From Vitreoscilla stercoraria DSM 513 (GTDB lineage Bacteria > Pseudomonadota > Gammaproteobacteria > Burkholderiales > Neisseriaceae): a stretch of DNA of 64,000 bases. Made by a program: the position numbers and the translations under genes. Positions within the stretch are counted from its first letter, which is position 1. Every line of letters begins with the position of its first letter. The notes below the pieces were generated by a model. The model had not been told where the DNA came from, made no database searches, and worked only from the letters and a program-made list of their open reading frames with translations. The DNA lies in the NCBI RefSeq assembly GCF_000382305.1, contig NZ_KB908019.1:62001-126000 (forward strand), read 5' to 3'. Below are positions 35,774 to 44,548 of the stretch, piece by piece.

Positions 35774-35803
35774 TTTACAGGACGCTTGTAAGCGTCCTGT
35801 AAA
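35774..35803. terminator. Inverted uptake-repeat pair between convergent genes
   Basis: Exact copies 35775-35785 (minus) then 35792-35802 (plus), a perfect palindrome. Orientation is opposite to the pairs at 499 and 4185 (ends rather than starts of the repeat face outwards). Confidence 0.75.
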
Positions 35804-35819
35804 TGATGACAGCATTTTG

Positions 35820-36311
35820 TCAGTCTTGTCGACGGTATTCAGGCTTTAAACGGATGTACAAAGTGCGTTTGACTTTGGCAATCACTTGACCGTTGGCATC
35901 GACAATGTGATTTTCCAAGACGGGAAAATGTTTGTCGCCATCGTTACAGGCCGCTTTGATTTGGGCAATTTTTTCGGGCAACAAATGACATTCAAAATAC
36001 GCCGCTTGATAAGCGGGTTTGATGAATTCAATGGTGGCTTCTTTGTCCCAAACAAAATATTGCTTACCAAAAATACCTAATAACATCAATGGATAAACCG
36101 GGTCGGTCATGGCAAACAAATTGCCACCGAACTGGCTGCCATTGACATTGCGTGTGGCAGGCCAAGCGCGCAGCTTGACTTTGCAACGACTAAAATCATC
36201 CGATAACTCTTGGATGTAAATGCCTGCAAACAAAAATGGCGGCCAAACATTCATAAAACGGCGCAAACGTGTGGCATCGGAAAACACCCATTGTTTGAGC
36301 TGTTCTATCAT
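35820..36311 (-). CDS. DUF4442 hotdog-fold protein
   Basis: 163 residues matching DUF4442, a thioesterase-like hotdog family: N-terminal FMNVWPPFLFAGI, the central ATRNVNGSQFGGNLFAM helix of the hotdog fold, and a C-terminal strand VIAKVKRTLYIR. Substrate and activity are not known. It overlaps the end of the upstream ygfZ gene by 4 bases, so it is translated from the same transcript. A GCGGCCTGTAA-type copy (35944-35954) lies inside. Confidence 0.82.
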   Translation of the reverse strand: MIEQLKQWVFSDATRLRRFMNVWPPFLFAGIYIQELSDDFSRCKVKLRAWPATRNVNGSQFGGNLFAMTDPVYPLMLLGIFGKQYFVWDKEATIEFIKPAYQAAYFECHLLPEKIAQIKAACNDGDKHFPVLENHIVDANGQVIAKVKRTLYIRLKPEYRRQD

Positions 36312-37189
36312 GATGCTGGATTCACTTGATAAAAGCGGCGTTTGAAGTCTAAGCCAGCGGCTTTTTCAGTGTGCAAACGTTCTTCACCCACGCTGTGTTT
36401 GACCACTGCCAAAATCAAAGAACCCATCGCTTGCGGTACGGTGTTAATGACCACGCCCACTTCTTCATCCGCATCGTCCAACAAAGCTTCGCCAGCTTCC
36501 ACTAAATTCTGAGAGCCATACATCACCAAACCACGTTTGACCTGACCTCGGTATTGTGCGCGGGCAATGATTTCTTGGCCTGGGTAACAGCCTTTGCGAA
36601 AATGCACGCCACCTAAAAGGTGTTGGTTTAACATTTGCGCCACGCAAGTTTCGGTATTGGCTGCTACAATCCATGGATAACCATGATTGATTTCATGGCT
36701 CAACCATTGGTAAGCTGACTTTTCATGGTATTCAGGCAAGCTTGCAGTATCGCCGACCAGTAATTCGCCAGCATGTGGCAATGCAATGCGCCAAAAATCT
36801 TGTTGTTCTGTTGCATTTAATAATAATGGTGGCGTTTCTGGTAAATCAAAATCTTCATCAGTAGGTTGTAAGCTGCCAGCCACGCTTAAAGTTTCAGAGG
36901 CATTTTCCAATACTGCTTTGCTGCGCATCACAAACATGCGCAAGCGTTTGGCTGTGACTTCGATTAAATCTTGCGCCATGATGAGCCACAAAGCGTCTCC
37001 CGTGTTTAAAACCAACATATTGGCTAAGACACGACCTTTGGGCGTGTTGTAAGTGGCGTAGCAAGCTTGAGAGGCAGGCAGATTATTAATGTCGTTAGAC
37101 AATTGGTTGTGCAAAAAAGCCGCACGGTCTTCGCCTGTGACTTTTAATACACCCAAAAAAGGCAATAAGCTGTTTGAGGTATGGGTCAT
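36308..37189 (-). CDS. ygfZ: Folate-binding tRNA-modifying/Fe-S repair factor YgfZ
   Basis: 293 residues with the diagnostic motif KGCYPGQE. YgfZ is a tetrahydrofolate-binding GcvT-like protein needed for activity of some Fe-S enzymes such as MiaB. The ATG directly abuts the stop of the upstream oxidoreductase gene and the stop overlaps the DUF4442 start, so these three form one operon. Confidence 0.93.
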   Translation of the reverse strand: MTHTSNSLLPFLGVLKVTGEDRAAFLHNQLSNDINNLPASQACYATYNTPKGRVLANMLVLNTGDALWLIMAQDLIEVTAKRLRMFVMRSKAVLENASETLSVAGSLQPTDEDFDLPETPPLLLNATEQQDFWRIALPHAGELLVGDTASLPEYHEKSAYQWLSHEINHGYPWIVAANTETCVAQMLNQHLLGGVHFRKGCYPGQEIIARAQYRGQVKRGLVMYGSQNLVEAGEALLDDADEEVGVVINTVPQAMGSLILAVVKHSVGEERLHTEKAAGLDFKRRFYQVNPAS

Positions 37190-38311
37190 TTACATGCTTT
37201 CTATGTGGGTAGATAAAAATGGATAATCAGTATAGCCCTTCGCATCACCGCCATAAACCGTTTCAGCACGATAAGGATTCAGGTCGCTTTGTTGGGCGAT
37301 GCGCTCAGGATAATCAGGGTTGGCAATGAATGCACGACCAAAAGCGGCAGCATCGATTAGATTGGCATCTATCAAACGTTGCGCTTTTTCAGGCGTATAC
37401 AAACCCGCACCAATCAAGCAGCCTGTAAAGCGTTGGCGAATTTGTTGGCGCAATTCATCGCTTAAAGAGGCTTCGCCTGCATAATCTGGCTCTGAAATAT
37501 GCAAATACAACACGCCTTTTTGATGCAATTGTTCAATCAATTGCAAGCTTTCGGCTTCACCCAAATCACTTGGCATGCCGTTGAATTTACCCAAAGGCGA
37601 AATGCGGATGCCAACGTGCTCACTGTCCCAAGCTGCGATACATGCATCGACCACATCCATGATTAAGCGGCTGCGATTTTCAAAGCTGCCACCATATTGG
37701 TCGTCACGGTGGTTGATAGATGACAATAAAAATTGATGTAACAAATAACCATGTGCAGCATGGATTTCCACAAAATCAAAACCTGCGGCTTGAGCACGTT
37801 TTGTCGCTGCGGCAAAGTCAGCAATCACTTGTTCAATTTCTGCCAAAGAAGCCGCGCGTGTGGCGGTGGTATCAACACGATAAACTTGACCTTGCGCATC
37901 TTTGAGCGAAGTGCGAACCGCTTCAATGTCGACGGCAGAAGCTGAAATCGGCGCTAAGCCTTCAGGCTGTAAGCTTTGGTGCGATACCAAACCTGTGTGC
38001 CACAATTGCACACCAATTTTACCGCCTTGAGCGTGAACGGCAGCAGTAACATTTTTCCATGCCGCTTGTTGCTCATCGGTGTGTAGACCTGGTGCACCAG
38101 CATAGCCTTTGGCTTGAGCAGAGATTTGTGTGGCTTCTGCAATGATAAAGCCCGCACTGGCGCGTTGGGCATAGTATTGTGCTGCCAATGGGCCAGGGAT
38201 ATCGCCTGGCTCAATCGAGCGCAAACGGGTTAACGGTGCCATGATGATGCGATTGGATAATGTCATTTGACCGACAGTCAAAGGTTGAAACAAAGATTTA
38301 AATGCAGACAC
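37190..38311 (-). CDS. nemA: Old Yellow Enzyme family NADH:flavin oxidoreductase (NemA-like)
   Basis: FMN-dependent ene-reductase, 373 residues in a TIM barrel. Visible family segments: NRIIMAPLTRLRS, QLWHTGLVSH, FDFVEIHAAHGYLLHQFL with the His-x-x-His substrate pair, YGGSFENRSRL and FGRAFIANPD. This is the N-ethylmaleimide reductase/NemA branch acting on activated alkenes and nitro compounds. GTG start with AAGGAAG upstream. First gene of a three-gene operon. Confidence 0.9.
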   Translation of the reverse strand: MSAFKSLFQPLTVGQMTLSNRIIMAPLTRLRSIEPGDIPGPLAAQYYAQRASAGFIIAEATQISAQAKGYAGAPGLHTDEQQAAWKNVTAAVHAQGGKIGVQLWHTGLVSHQSLQPEGLAPISASAVDIEAVRTSLKDAQGQVYRVDTTATRAASLAEIEQVIADFAAATKRAQAAGFDFVEIHAAHGYLLHQFLLSSINHRDDQYGGSFENRSRLIMDVVDACIAAWDSEHVGIRISPLGKFNGMPSDLGEAESLQLIEQLHQKGVLYLHISEPDYAGEASLSDELRQQIRQRFTGCLIGAGLYTPEKAQRLIDANLIDAAAFGRAFIANPDYPERIAQQSDLNPYRAETVYGGDAKGYTDYPFLSTHIESM

Positions 38312-38369
38312 AGTGCTTCCTTTTGTGATTGTATGTGTGAATGAAAGTTAAAAACCGCTTCCAGTAGAA

Positions 38370-38380
38370 GCGGCCTGTAA
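38370..38380 (+). repeat. Variant uptake repeat (GCGGCC form), intergenic
   Basis: Exact GCGGCCTGTAA between parE and the oxidoreductase gene; an ACCGCTTC...GAAGCGG stem precedes it and may terminate parE. Confidence 0.6.
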
Positions 38381-38389
38381 AAATACAGC

Positions 38390-40363
38390 TTAAATATCTA
38401 CGTCCACATCGCGACCTTGCGCTTCCATCCAAGCCCGACGGCTGGCTGCTTCCCCTTTGCCCATCAATTTCACAAAGATGGCATGGGTTTGTTCATGTTC
38501 TTGTTCTGGGATGGACACAGGTAACAAGCGGCGTGTATCTGGATGCATGGTCGTGTCTTTAAGTTGGTCGGGATTCATCTCACCCAAGCCTTTAAAACGG
38601 CTGATACTGTATGCTGTCTCTTTGACACCTTCTTGTTGCAAACGGTCTAAAATGCTGTTTAATTCTTGCTGATCTAGTGCATACAATTTACGTGCAGATT
38701 TGGTTTTGCCTTGCGCATTGACATCCACGCGGAATAACGGTGGTTGAGCAATAAAAATATGACCGTGAGCGATTAATTGTGGGAAATGGCGGTAGAACAG
38801 CGTCAATAATAAAACTTGAATGTGAGAGCCATCCACGTCGGCATCGGATAAAATGGCGATTTTGCCATATCGCAAACCTGATAAATCCACTTTGTCATTC
38901 GGGCCGTGTGGGTCGACGCCGATGGCAACCGAAATATCATGGATTTCATTGTTGGCAAACAATTGGTCTTGGTGGGTTTCAAACGAATTTAAAACTTTAC
39001 CACGCAAAGGTAAAATCGCTTGAGTGGCTTTGTTGCGTGCCAATTTGGCAGAACCACCTGCCGAATCACCTTCGACCAAGAACAATTCATTTTCGCGTAT
39101 GTCTTCGCTTTCACAGTCGGTTAATTTGCCAGGCAAAACCGCCACGCCTGAGCCTTTGCGTTTTTCAATTTTCTTAACGGATCGCTGGCGTGCTTGTGCT
39201 TGTTTGATGGCCAATTCGGCAATTTTTTTACCAATTTCAGTGTCTTTGTTCAACGCCAATTCAATGGCATCGACCGCCACTGCAGACACCAAGCGCAAGG
39301 CATCACGATTGGTTAATTTGTCTTTGGTCTGACCTTGGAATTGTGGATCTAAAACCCGCGCTGACAAAACAAACGCCGCTTTGGCAAACACATCATCGGC
39401 CTGTAATTTGATGCCTCGTGGCAATAAATTGTGGTGTTCAATGAAATTGCTAACGCCAATGAATAAAGCTTGTTTGAGCCCTGCAATATGGGTGCCACCC
39501 AATGGCGTCGGAATCAAATTGACATAGCTTTCATTGGCAATAGAACCTTCTTCTAAAAAAGACAGGGCAAATGCAGCGCCTTCGCCAGCTTGAAAATCGT
39601 CATGCTCGGAGCCGATATATTGTGCGGTATGTAAAATAGGTACCAGCAATTGAGCATGGTTTTGTTCAACCAAATCTTGCAAATACCCTTGTAAGCCATC
39701 AGGATAATGCCATTCTTGCACTTGAGAGTTGGCCAAAGTCAAACTGACTTTGACACCGGGCAACAAAACGGCTTTGGCACGCAATAAGCGTTCGATTTCA
39801 GCAATAGAATAGTGAGCATCTTCAAAATATTGTCCATCAGGCCACACTCGCACCGTCGTGCCAGTATCTTTTTTGGCGCAAGTGCCGATGGCTTGCAAAG
39901 GCTCAATAATATCGCCGCCTGCAAAGACAATTTTCGATATCACACCATCGCGTTTGACAGTAACTTCTAAACGGGTAGACAAGGCATTGGTCACTGATAC
40001 ACCTACGCCATGCAAGCCGCCTGAAAACGCATAAGCACCACCGTCTTTTTTATTGAATTTACCGCCAGCATGTAAACGGGTGAATACTAATTCGACGACG
40101 CTCACTTGCTCGCTAGGATGCAAACCCACAGGAATACCACGACCATTATCAGCAATACTCATCGAGCCATCGGTATGAATGGTGACAGCGATGGTCGAAG
40201 CGTAGCCACCCAGAGCTTCATCGGCTGCGTTGTCGATGACTTCTTGGCAAATGTGAGTAGGATTGTCGGTGCGAGTGTACATGCCTGGACGCTGTTTAAC
40301 AGGTTCCAAGCCTTTTAAGACTGTGACGCTGGATTCGTCATATTGCTGCTGTAAATCTGACAT
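38390..40363 (-). CDS. parE: DNA topoisomerase IV subunit B
   Basis: ATPase subunit of the chromosome-decatenating type II topoisomerase. 657 residues. N-terminal GHKL ATPase (QEVIDNAADEAL, DNGRGIPVG, GLHGVGVSVTNALS), transducer, and TOPRIM domain (LFLVEGDSAGGSA, ILSDADVDGSHI). The start VLKGLEPVKQRPGMYTRTD and the absence of the long gyrase-B insert favour ParE over GyrB. parC is not in the window. Confidence 0.95.
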   Translation of the reverse strand: MSDLQQQYDESSVTVLKGLEPVKQRPGMYTRTDNPTHICQEVIDNAADEALGGYASTIAVTIHTDGSMSIADNGRGIPVGLHPSEQVSVVELVFTRLHAGGKFNKKDGGAYAFSGGLHGVGVSVTNALSTRLEVTVKRDGVISKIVFAGGDIIEPLQAIGTCAKKDTGTTVRVWPDGQYFEDAHYSIAEIERLLRAKAVLLPGVKVSLTLANSQVQEWHYPDGLQGYLQDLVEQNHAQLLVPILHTAQYIGSEHDDFQAGEGAAFALSFLEEGSIANESYVNLIPTPLGGTHIAGLKQALFIGVSNFIEHHNLLPRGIKLQADDVFAKAAFVLSARVLDPQFQGQTKDKLTNRDALRLVSAVAVDAIELALNKDTEIGKKIAELAIKQAQARQRSVKKIEKRKGSGVAVLPGKLTDCESEDIRENELFLVEGDSAGGSAKLARNKATQAILPLRGKVLNSFETHQDQLFANNEIHDISVAIGVDPHGPNDKVDLSGLRYGKIAILSDADVDGSHIQVLLLTLFYRHFPQLIAHGHIFIAQPPLFRVDVNAQGKTKSARKLYALDQQELNSILDRLQQEGVKETAYSISRFKGLGEMNPDQLKDTTMHPDTRRLLPVSIPEQEHEQTHAIFVKLMGKGEAASRRAWMEAQGRDVDVDI

Positions 40364-40500
40364 AAGGAGTGTGAGCGATTCAAAAATGGGATTAGTGTAA
40401 CGGTTTTTGCCGTATTACCACAAATGCAATACAAATCAGGCAAAATTCCGCTCAACTTACATGAGGTTGAAGGTCTTTTTTTCAATCAGAGTGTGACAGT

Positions 40501-40986
40501 TTATTTTTTTAAACGGATTTTGCCTTTGGGCTGAGTCCGCGCGAATTGAATTGGAGCGGCCTGTAAGCGTTCTAGCAGTAAGTTGATGCGTTTGATTTTG
40601 TGCGCTCGCACAGCTTTTCCCAAAAAAGAGGGCGCGTTGATGGGAAAGTAAATCATTTTGAATAAAAAATTAACCGCTTCCAAAACCTCTAAATTGGCAC
40701 TGCCGTCGGTATTGGGTTGTAAGTGCAATTCGGTCAAGCTGGTGAGCCAGCCCTTGCCTTTGCGAAAGACTTGTATGCCGTTATGTTCGGACAGGTGTTT
40801 GTAGCCGTAAGCTTGTGCAAAGGTTTGTATGGTAGACAAGATGTTGTCTTGGCTAGGAATATGAACCACGCATTTGGGTGCCGATTTGGCAGCATTCTGA
40901 GCCATCCATGCCATTGCTCCCAAAAGAACGCCAAGATACGATAAAAAGGCCAATAAAAATATGAGCATCCAAACAATATCTGACAT
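40501..40986 (-). CDS. Hypothetical membrane-anchored protein
   Basis: 161 residues: one N-terminal membrane segment (about 5-28), then a soluble domain with several beta strands and a very basic C-terminus (PKGKIRLKK), suggesting a single-pass inner-membrane protein. No family recognised. A GCGGCC-form repeat (40556-40566) encodes LQAA inside it. It lies 42 bases downstream of rppH on the same strand and may share its transcript. Confidence 0.7.
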   Translation of the reverse strand: MSDIVWMLIFLLAFLSYLGVLLGAMAWMAQNAAKSAPKCVVHIPSQDNILSTIQTFAQAYGYKHLSEHNGIQVFRKGKGWLTSLTELHLQPNTDGSANLEVLEAVNFLFKMIYFPINAPSFLGKAVRAHKIKRINLLLERLQAAPIQFARTQPKGKIRLKK

Positions 40987-41028
40987 GGTAATCCTTCTAT
41001 GATGAGCAAAAAAGATGCGTGGGTTCAG

Positions 41029-41577
41029 TCACGCATCTTGGTTCAGGCTGACATTGATTCCAATAGAGTGTTGTTTGCGTTGTTGATAGGTTTCCCAGTT
41101 TTCAAGCGGCCTTAAAAAACGCGATAATTCTTGTAAGGCATCCAAATAGACATTGCGTTTGAAGTCTATGACTTCATCGACAGGTGCCCAATAATCATGC
41201 CAACGCCATGCATCAAATTCAGGTTTGGTATTGGCACGCAAATACACATCGCATTCACGCCCAGTTAGGCGCAATAAATACCAAATTTGCTTTTGCCCAC
41301 GATAAGAACCGCGCCATTCACGTTTCACCCAAGTACTGGGCACATCGTAGCGCAGCCAATCGCGTGTGCGCCCTAAGATTTTGACATGGTGTGGTGACAA
41401 GCCGACTTCTTCCATCAATTCTCGATACATGGCTGCTTCTGGGCTTTCGCCTGGTTTGATGCCGCCTTGTGGAAATTGCCAGTTGTATTCTCGTACACGT
41501 TTGCCCCAGAATACTTGATTGCGATTGTTGACGATGATGATGCCAACATTGGGGCGATAACCTTCTCTGTCTAACAT
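41029..41577 (-). CDS. rppH: RNA pyrophosphohydrolase RppH
   Basis: Nudix hydrolase that removes pyrophosphate from 5'-triphosphate mRNA and so starts its decay. 182 residues. The Nudix box GGIKPGE...REL.EEVGL starts near residue 35. N-terminus MLDREGYRPNVGII is the family start at ATG 41577; ATG 41583 is also in frame two codons earlier. Family lengths are about 160-180. Confidence 0.95.
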   Translation of the reverse strand: MLDREGYRPNVGIIIVNNRNQVFWGKRVREYNWQFPQGGIKPGESPEAAMYRELMEEVGLSPHHVKILGRTRDWLRYDVPSTWVKREWRGSYRGQKQIWYLLRLTGRECDVYLRANTKPEFDAWRWHDYWAPVDEVIDFKRNVYLDALQELSRFLRPLENWETYQQRKQHSIGINVSLNQDA

Positions 41578-41699
41578 GCTCATTCGCCCAATATGAATAA
41601 TAGTTACTTACATTGTCGCATAAATGCATTGGGGCAGCCATATTTGTGTCACAGATAACGGTGGCTTTGCAATCAGTGTTCGGGCGTGATGAAGATCAT

Positions 41700-42308
41700 T
41701 TATTTTTGTAAAAAGCGAAAAATCAAATGTGGGCAGTGCAGCATAATCAAAGTTGGTAAGTTGTGGTCATTGGCTTGGCTATTGGTGAAATCTCTTGCAT
41801 GGTAGGTTAATAATGGCCACGGCGTGAGGCGTGCACGCAAGGTAATATTGGCTGGCGCTTGACTGAGTAAGTGATCGATATTGTGGTTGTAAATATCAAT
41901 ATAGGTGATGTTTTTTAAATCTATGGTTTTGGTACGCAGATGCAAAGTCGGTAAATACCAATACAAGCAATGTTCTTCAAAGACCAATTCCGTTTGAAAA
42001 ATACCATGTAATAGATTCAAAACCAAATTTCTAAACAACATCACTGCCAAAGCCAATAAAATGATGTGCCACATAAAAGATGTTGTAGATGGGGAGAAAC
42101 CAGACCAAAGAGGTAGCCAAGTGCTCCAAGAAGAGCTCATGATTTGTGAACACTGGTTACTGACCAAAGCACAAGTATAAGGCATTAAAAATGTCAAAAT
42201 GAACAGCAAACCCAAAGTTTGCCAAATACAAATCAAAATATGGCGCAAGCGTGCTTCTGCGGAAAAGCCGAGGCGAAGTAAAGCGCTGGGTGGTTCAGAA
42301 TGTGCCAT
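41700..42308 (-). CDS. Hypothetical membrane protein
   Basis: 202 residues with two membrane segments near the N-terminus (about 25-45 and 75-105) and a mostly beta C-terminal half with many His and Leu. No family recognised; the layout (two helices followed by a strand-rich domain) resembles PH-like membrane proteins, which is only a guess. ATG 42308 has AGGA upstream and is preferred to an earlier start at 42467 that would run through the thyA promoter. Divergent from thyA. Confidence 0.6.
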   Translation of the reverse strand: MAHSEPPSALLRLGFSAEARLRHILICIWQTLGLLFILTFLMPYTCALVSNQCSQIMSSSWSTWLPLWSGFSPSTTSFMWHIILLALAVMLFRNLVLNLLHGIFQTELVFEEHCLYWYLPTLHLRTKTIDLKNITYIDIYNHNIDHLLSQAPANITLRARLTPWPLLTYHARDFTNSQANDHNLPTLIMLHCPHLIFRFLQK

Positions 42309-42445
42309 GATAATCCTGATGATTTTGTTGCTTGGTATGATATTGATTTTGATTGTGTTTTTTGGTTCGGCGTCAAGCTTGGGAATCGTGCTTGAATGTT
42401 TGTGTTTTGCACCATTTTGCAAAATAAGTGATGGCTGAGTGGGTT

Positions 42446-42474
42446 TTAGAGCCATCTTCAGAATCATGTATAAT
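42446..42474 (+). promoter_or_regulatory. Sigma-70 promoter of thyA
   Basis: A perfect TATAAT (42469-42474) with a weak TTAGAG -35 (42446-42451) 17 bases upstream; about 75 bases before the thyA ATG. Confidence 0.55.
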
Positions 42475-42549
42475 AGTGTGTTTTTAAATTTTTCTGAGCA
42501 TGTCTATTTCAAAAAGGCATTGCAAAATAAGAGATTGGGATGTACACAC

Positions 42550-43344
42550 ATGCAGCAATACCATGATTTGATGCGCCATGTTTTAGAGCATGGACAAGAC
42601 AAAGGCGATCGTACGGGTACGGGTACACGTTCGGTTTTTGGTTACCAAATGCGCTTTGATTTGAGCGAAGGTTTTCCTGTTTTAACCACTAAAAAACTGC
42701 ATTTGCGTTCTATCATTCATGAATTGTTGTGGTTTTTACAGGGCGACACCAATATTCGCTATTTGAAAGACAATGGCGTGTCGATTTGGGATGAATGGGC
42801 GGATGAAAATGGTAATTTGGGACCTGTATATGGTTATCAGTGGCGTTCTTGGCCCAATCCTAATGGCGGTCACATTGACCAAATCGCCAATGTGATTGAG
42901 CAGATTAAAACCAATCCCAACTCACGTCGCTTGATGGTGTCGGCTTGGAATCCTGCTTTGGTCGATGAAATGGCGTTGCCGCCTTGTCACGCTTTATTCC
43001 AGTTTTATGTGGCCGATGGCAAGCTCAGTTGCCAATTGTACCAACGCAGTGCCGATATTTTCTTGGGCGTGCCGTTTAACATTGCGTCTTATGCATTGCT
43101 GACGATGATGGTGGCGCAAGTGTGCGGTTTGAAACCAGGTGATTTTGTGCATACTTTGGGCGATGCGCATTTATACAGCAATCATTTTGAACAAGCGCAA
43201 TTGCAATTGACCCGCACACCTAAAACTTTGCCAACAATGCAAATCAATCCTGAAGTGACCGATTTGTTCGCCTTCAAATTTGAAGACTTTGAATTGGTCG
43301 GTTACGAGCCTGATGCACACATCAAAGCGGCGGTGGCGGTATGA
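42550..43344 (+). CDS. thyA: Thymidylate synthase
   Basis: Methylates dUMP to dTMP using methylene-tetrahydrofolate. 264 residues, equal to the E. coli enzyme. Active-site segment LPPCHALFQFYV with the catalytic Cys, and RRLMVSAWNP for phosphate binding. An in-frame start at 42439 precedes the promoter and is rejected. The stop overlaps the folA start by 4 bases; ThyA produces dihydrofolate that FolA recycles. Confidence 0.98.
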   Translation: MQQYHDLMRHVLEHGQDKGDRTGTGTRSVFGYQMRFDLSEGFPVLTTKKLHLRSIIHELLWFLQGDTNIRYLKDNGVSIWDEWADENGNLGPVYGYQWRSWPNPNGGHIDQIANVIEQIKTNPNSRRLMVSAWNPALVDEMALPPCHALFQFYVADGKLSCQLYQRSADIFLGVPFNIASYALLTMMVAQVCGLKPGDFVHTLGDAHLYSNHFEQAQLQLTRTPKTLPTMQINPEVTDLFAFKFEDFELVGYEPDAHIKAAVAV

Positions 43345-43832
43345 CACCACTCATCACCTTGGTGGTCGCAACAGCAAAAAACGGATGTATTGGCATCAAC
43401 AACGACATGCCGTGGCACATTCCTGAAGACTTTGCGTTTTTCAAAGCCTATACATCCGGCAAACCTGTGGTGATGGGGCGCAAAACATGGGAATCTTTGC
43501 CTAAAAAACCGCTACCGAATCGCCGCAATATTGTCATCAGCCGCAATCAAAATTATGTCGCAGAAGGCGCAGAAGTGGTCGACAGCTTACAGGCCGCTTT
43601 ATCTTTGTGTGCGCAAGAAGCGGAAACCATCATCATGGGTGGGGCGCAGATTTATGCTGAGGCTTTGCCATTGGCGACCGATTTGCGTATCACTGAAGTG
43701 GACTTAATGGTCGATGGCGATGCTTTTTTCCCAAGCATAGACAAAAATCAATTTGTAGAATGCGAGCGTTTGCCACATGTCAGCGCCAAAGGCATTGGTT
43801 TTGATTTTGTGCATTATCATCGTCAAGGTTGA
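43341..43832 (+). CDS. folA: Dihydrofolate reductase
   Basis: NADPH-dependent reduction of dihydrofolate. 163 residues, with NGCIGINNDMPWHIPEDFAFF (substrate-site region; residues about 14-34), VVMGRKTWESLP and the late IIMGGAQIYAEAL. Translationally coupled to thyA. The GCGGCC-form repeat (43587-43597) encodes LQAA. Confidence 0.98.
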   Translation: MTPLITLVVATAKNGCIGINNDMPWHIPEDFAFFKAYTSGKPVVMGRKTWESLPKKPLPNRRNIVISRNQNYVAEGAEVVDSLQAALSLCAQEAETIIMGGAQIYAEALPLATDLRITEVDLMVDGDAFFPSIDKNQFVECERLPHVSAKGIGFDFVHYHRQG

Positions 43833-43851
43833 TTTGCAATAAAGTGATTAG

Positions 43852-43884
43852 AAGCGTCCTGTAACGATACAGGGCGCTTTTTTA
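43852..43884. terminator. Uptake-repeat hairpin after folA
   Basis: Exact copy 43854-43864 pairs with TACAGGGCGCTT (one wobble), followed by six T. Confidence 0.82.
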
Positions 43885-43990
43885 TATGGTTCAAATGTAA
43901 AAAGTAAAATTACGTGAATCTATTTTTATTTTTAAACTCAAAATTCAGGAAGTGGCTCAATATGTAAGAATTGATTAAGAGGATGTGAGA

Positions 43991-44344
43991 ATGATGTGGT
44001 TAATATGGTTGGGTATGAGCATCGTCAGTGCCATCAGTGGGCTGATGAGCAGTCGCCGTTATTTGAAATCTACATCTGCAAATCGAGGCAGTATCACGTT
44101 TTACCATGTGGTTGCGGCTTTGAATTATGTTTTGTTTGCGTTTGGTTTAGTGAGTATTGCGGGATATTTATTGGCATTAGGGACGTTGGTGCAAATCAAT
44201 TTGCTGTTATTACAAACGATTACTTGTGTGATGAATGTCAGCATTGCTTTGTCGGCATTGCGAAAAGTGGGGCGTATCTTAAAAGAAAATGGTCAACAAA
44301 AAGGTGTTGAAATGGTTACACGGAGGTTACCCCAACAAATTTAA
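43991..44344 (+). CDS. Hypothetical small membrane protein
   Basis: 117 residues with three likely membrane segments (N-terminal, about 40-65 and 68-92) and a basic cytoplasmic tail. No family recognised. ATG 43991 has AGAGGA at about 9 bases; a GTG six bases earlier is an alternative. It stands alone between folA and dapE. Confidence 0.65.
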   Translation: MMWLIWLGMSIVSAISGLMSSRRYLKSTSANRGSITFYHVVAALNYVLFAFGLVSIAGYLLALGTLVQINLLLLQTITCVMNVSIALSALRKVGRILKENGQQKGVEMVTRRLPQQI

Positions 44345-44548
44345 ATCCAAGTGATGCCATAGTGAACAAAAGATTTTTCATGCCGTTTGGCGAGCGATTG
44401 GTATGTCACTCAGGTTTGTATGTTCTGCTTGGGTTTGTTCTTTATCAAGTGAATAAAATCATGTAAGCTTTAGAAGAGGTAAAAGTGTGCAAGCAAAAGT
44501 ATATTTTGACTTGGGTTTGCGTGAGCAATGATGACGATAAAGACAGTG
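44345..44548. other. Gap before dapE
   Basis: 204 bases with no terminator or repeat. A 14-codon frame (GTG 44487 to TGA 44531) behind AGAGG overlaps the most upstream dapE start; it may be a leader peptide or chance. Confidence 0.3.
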
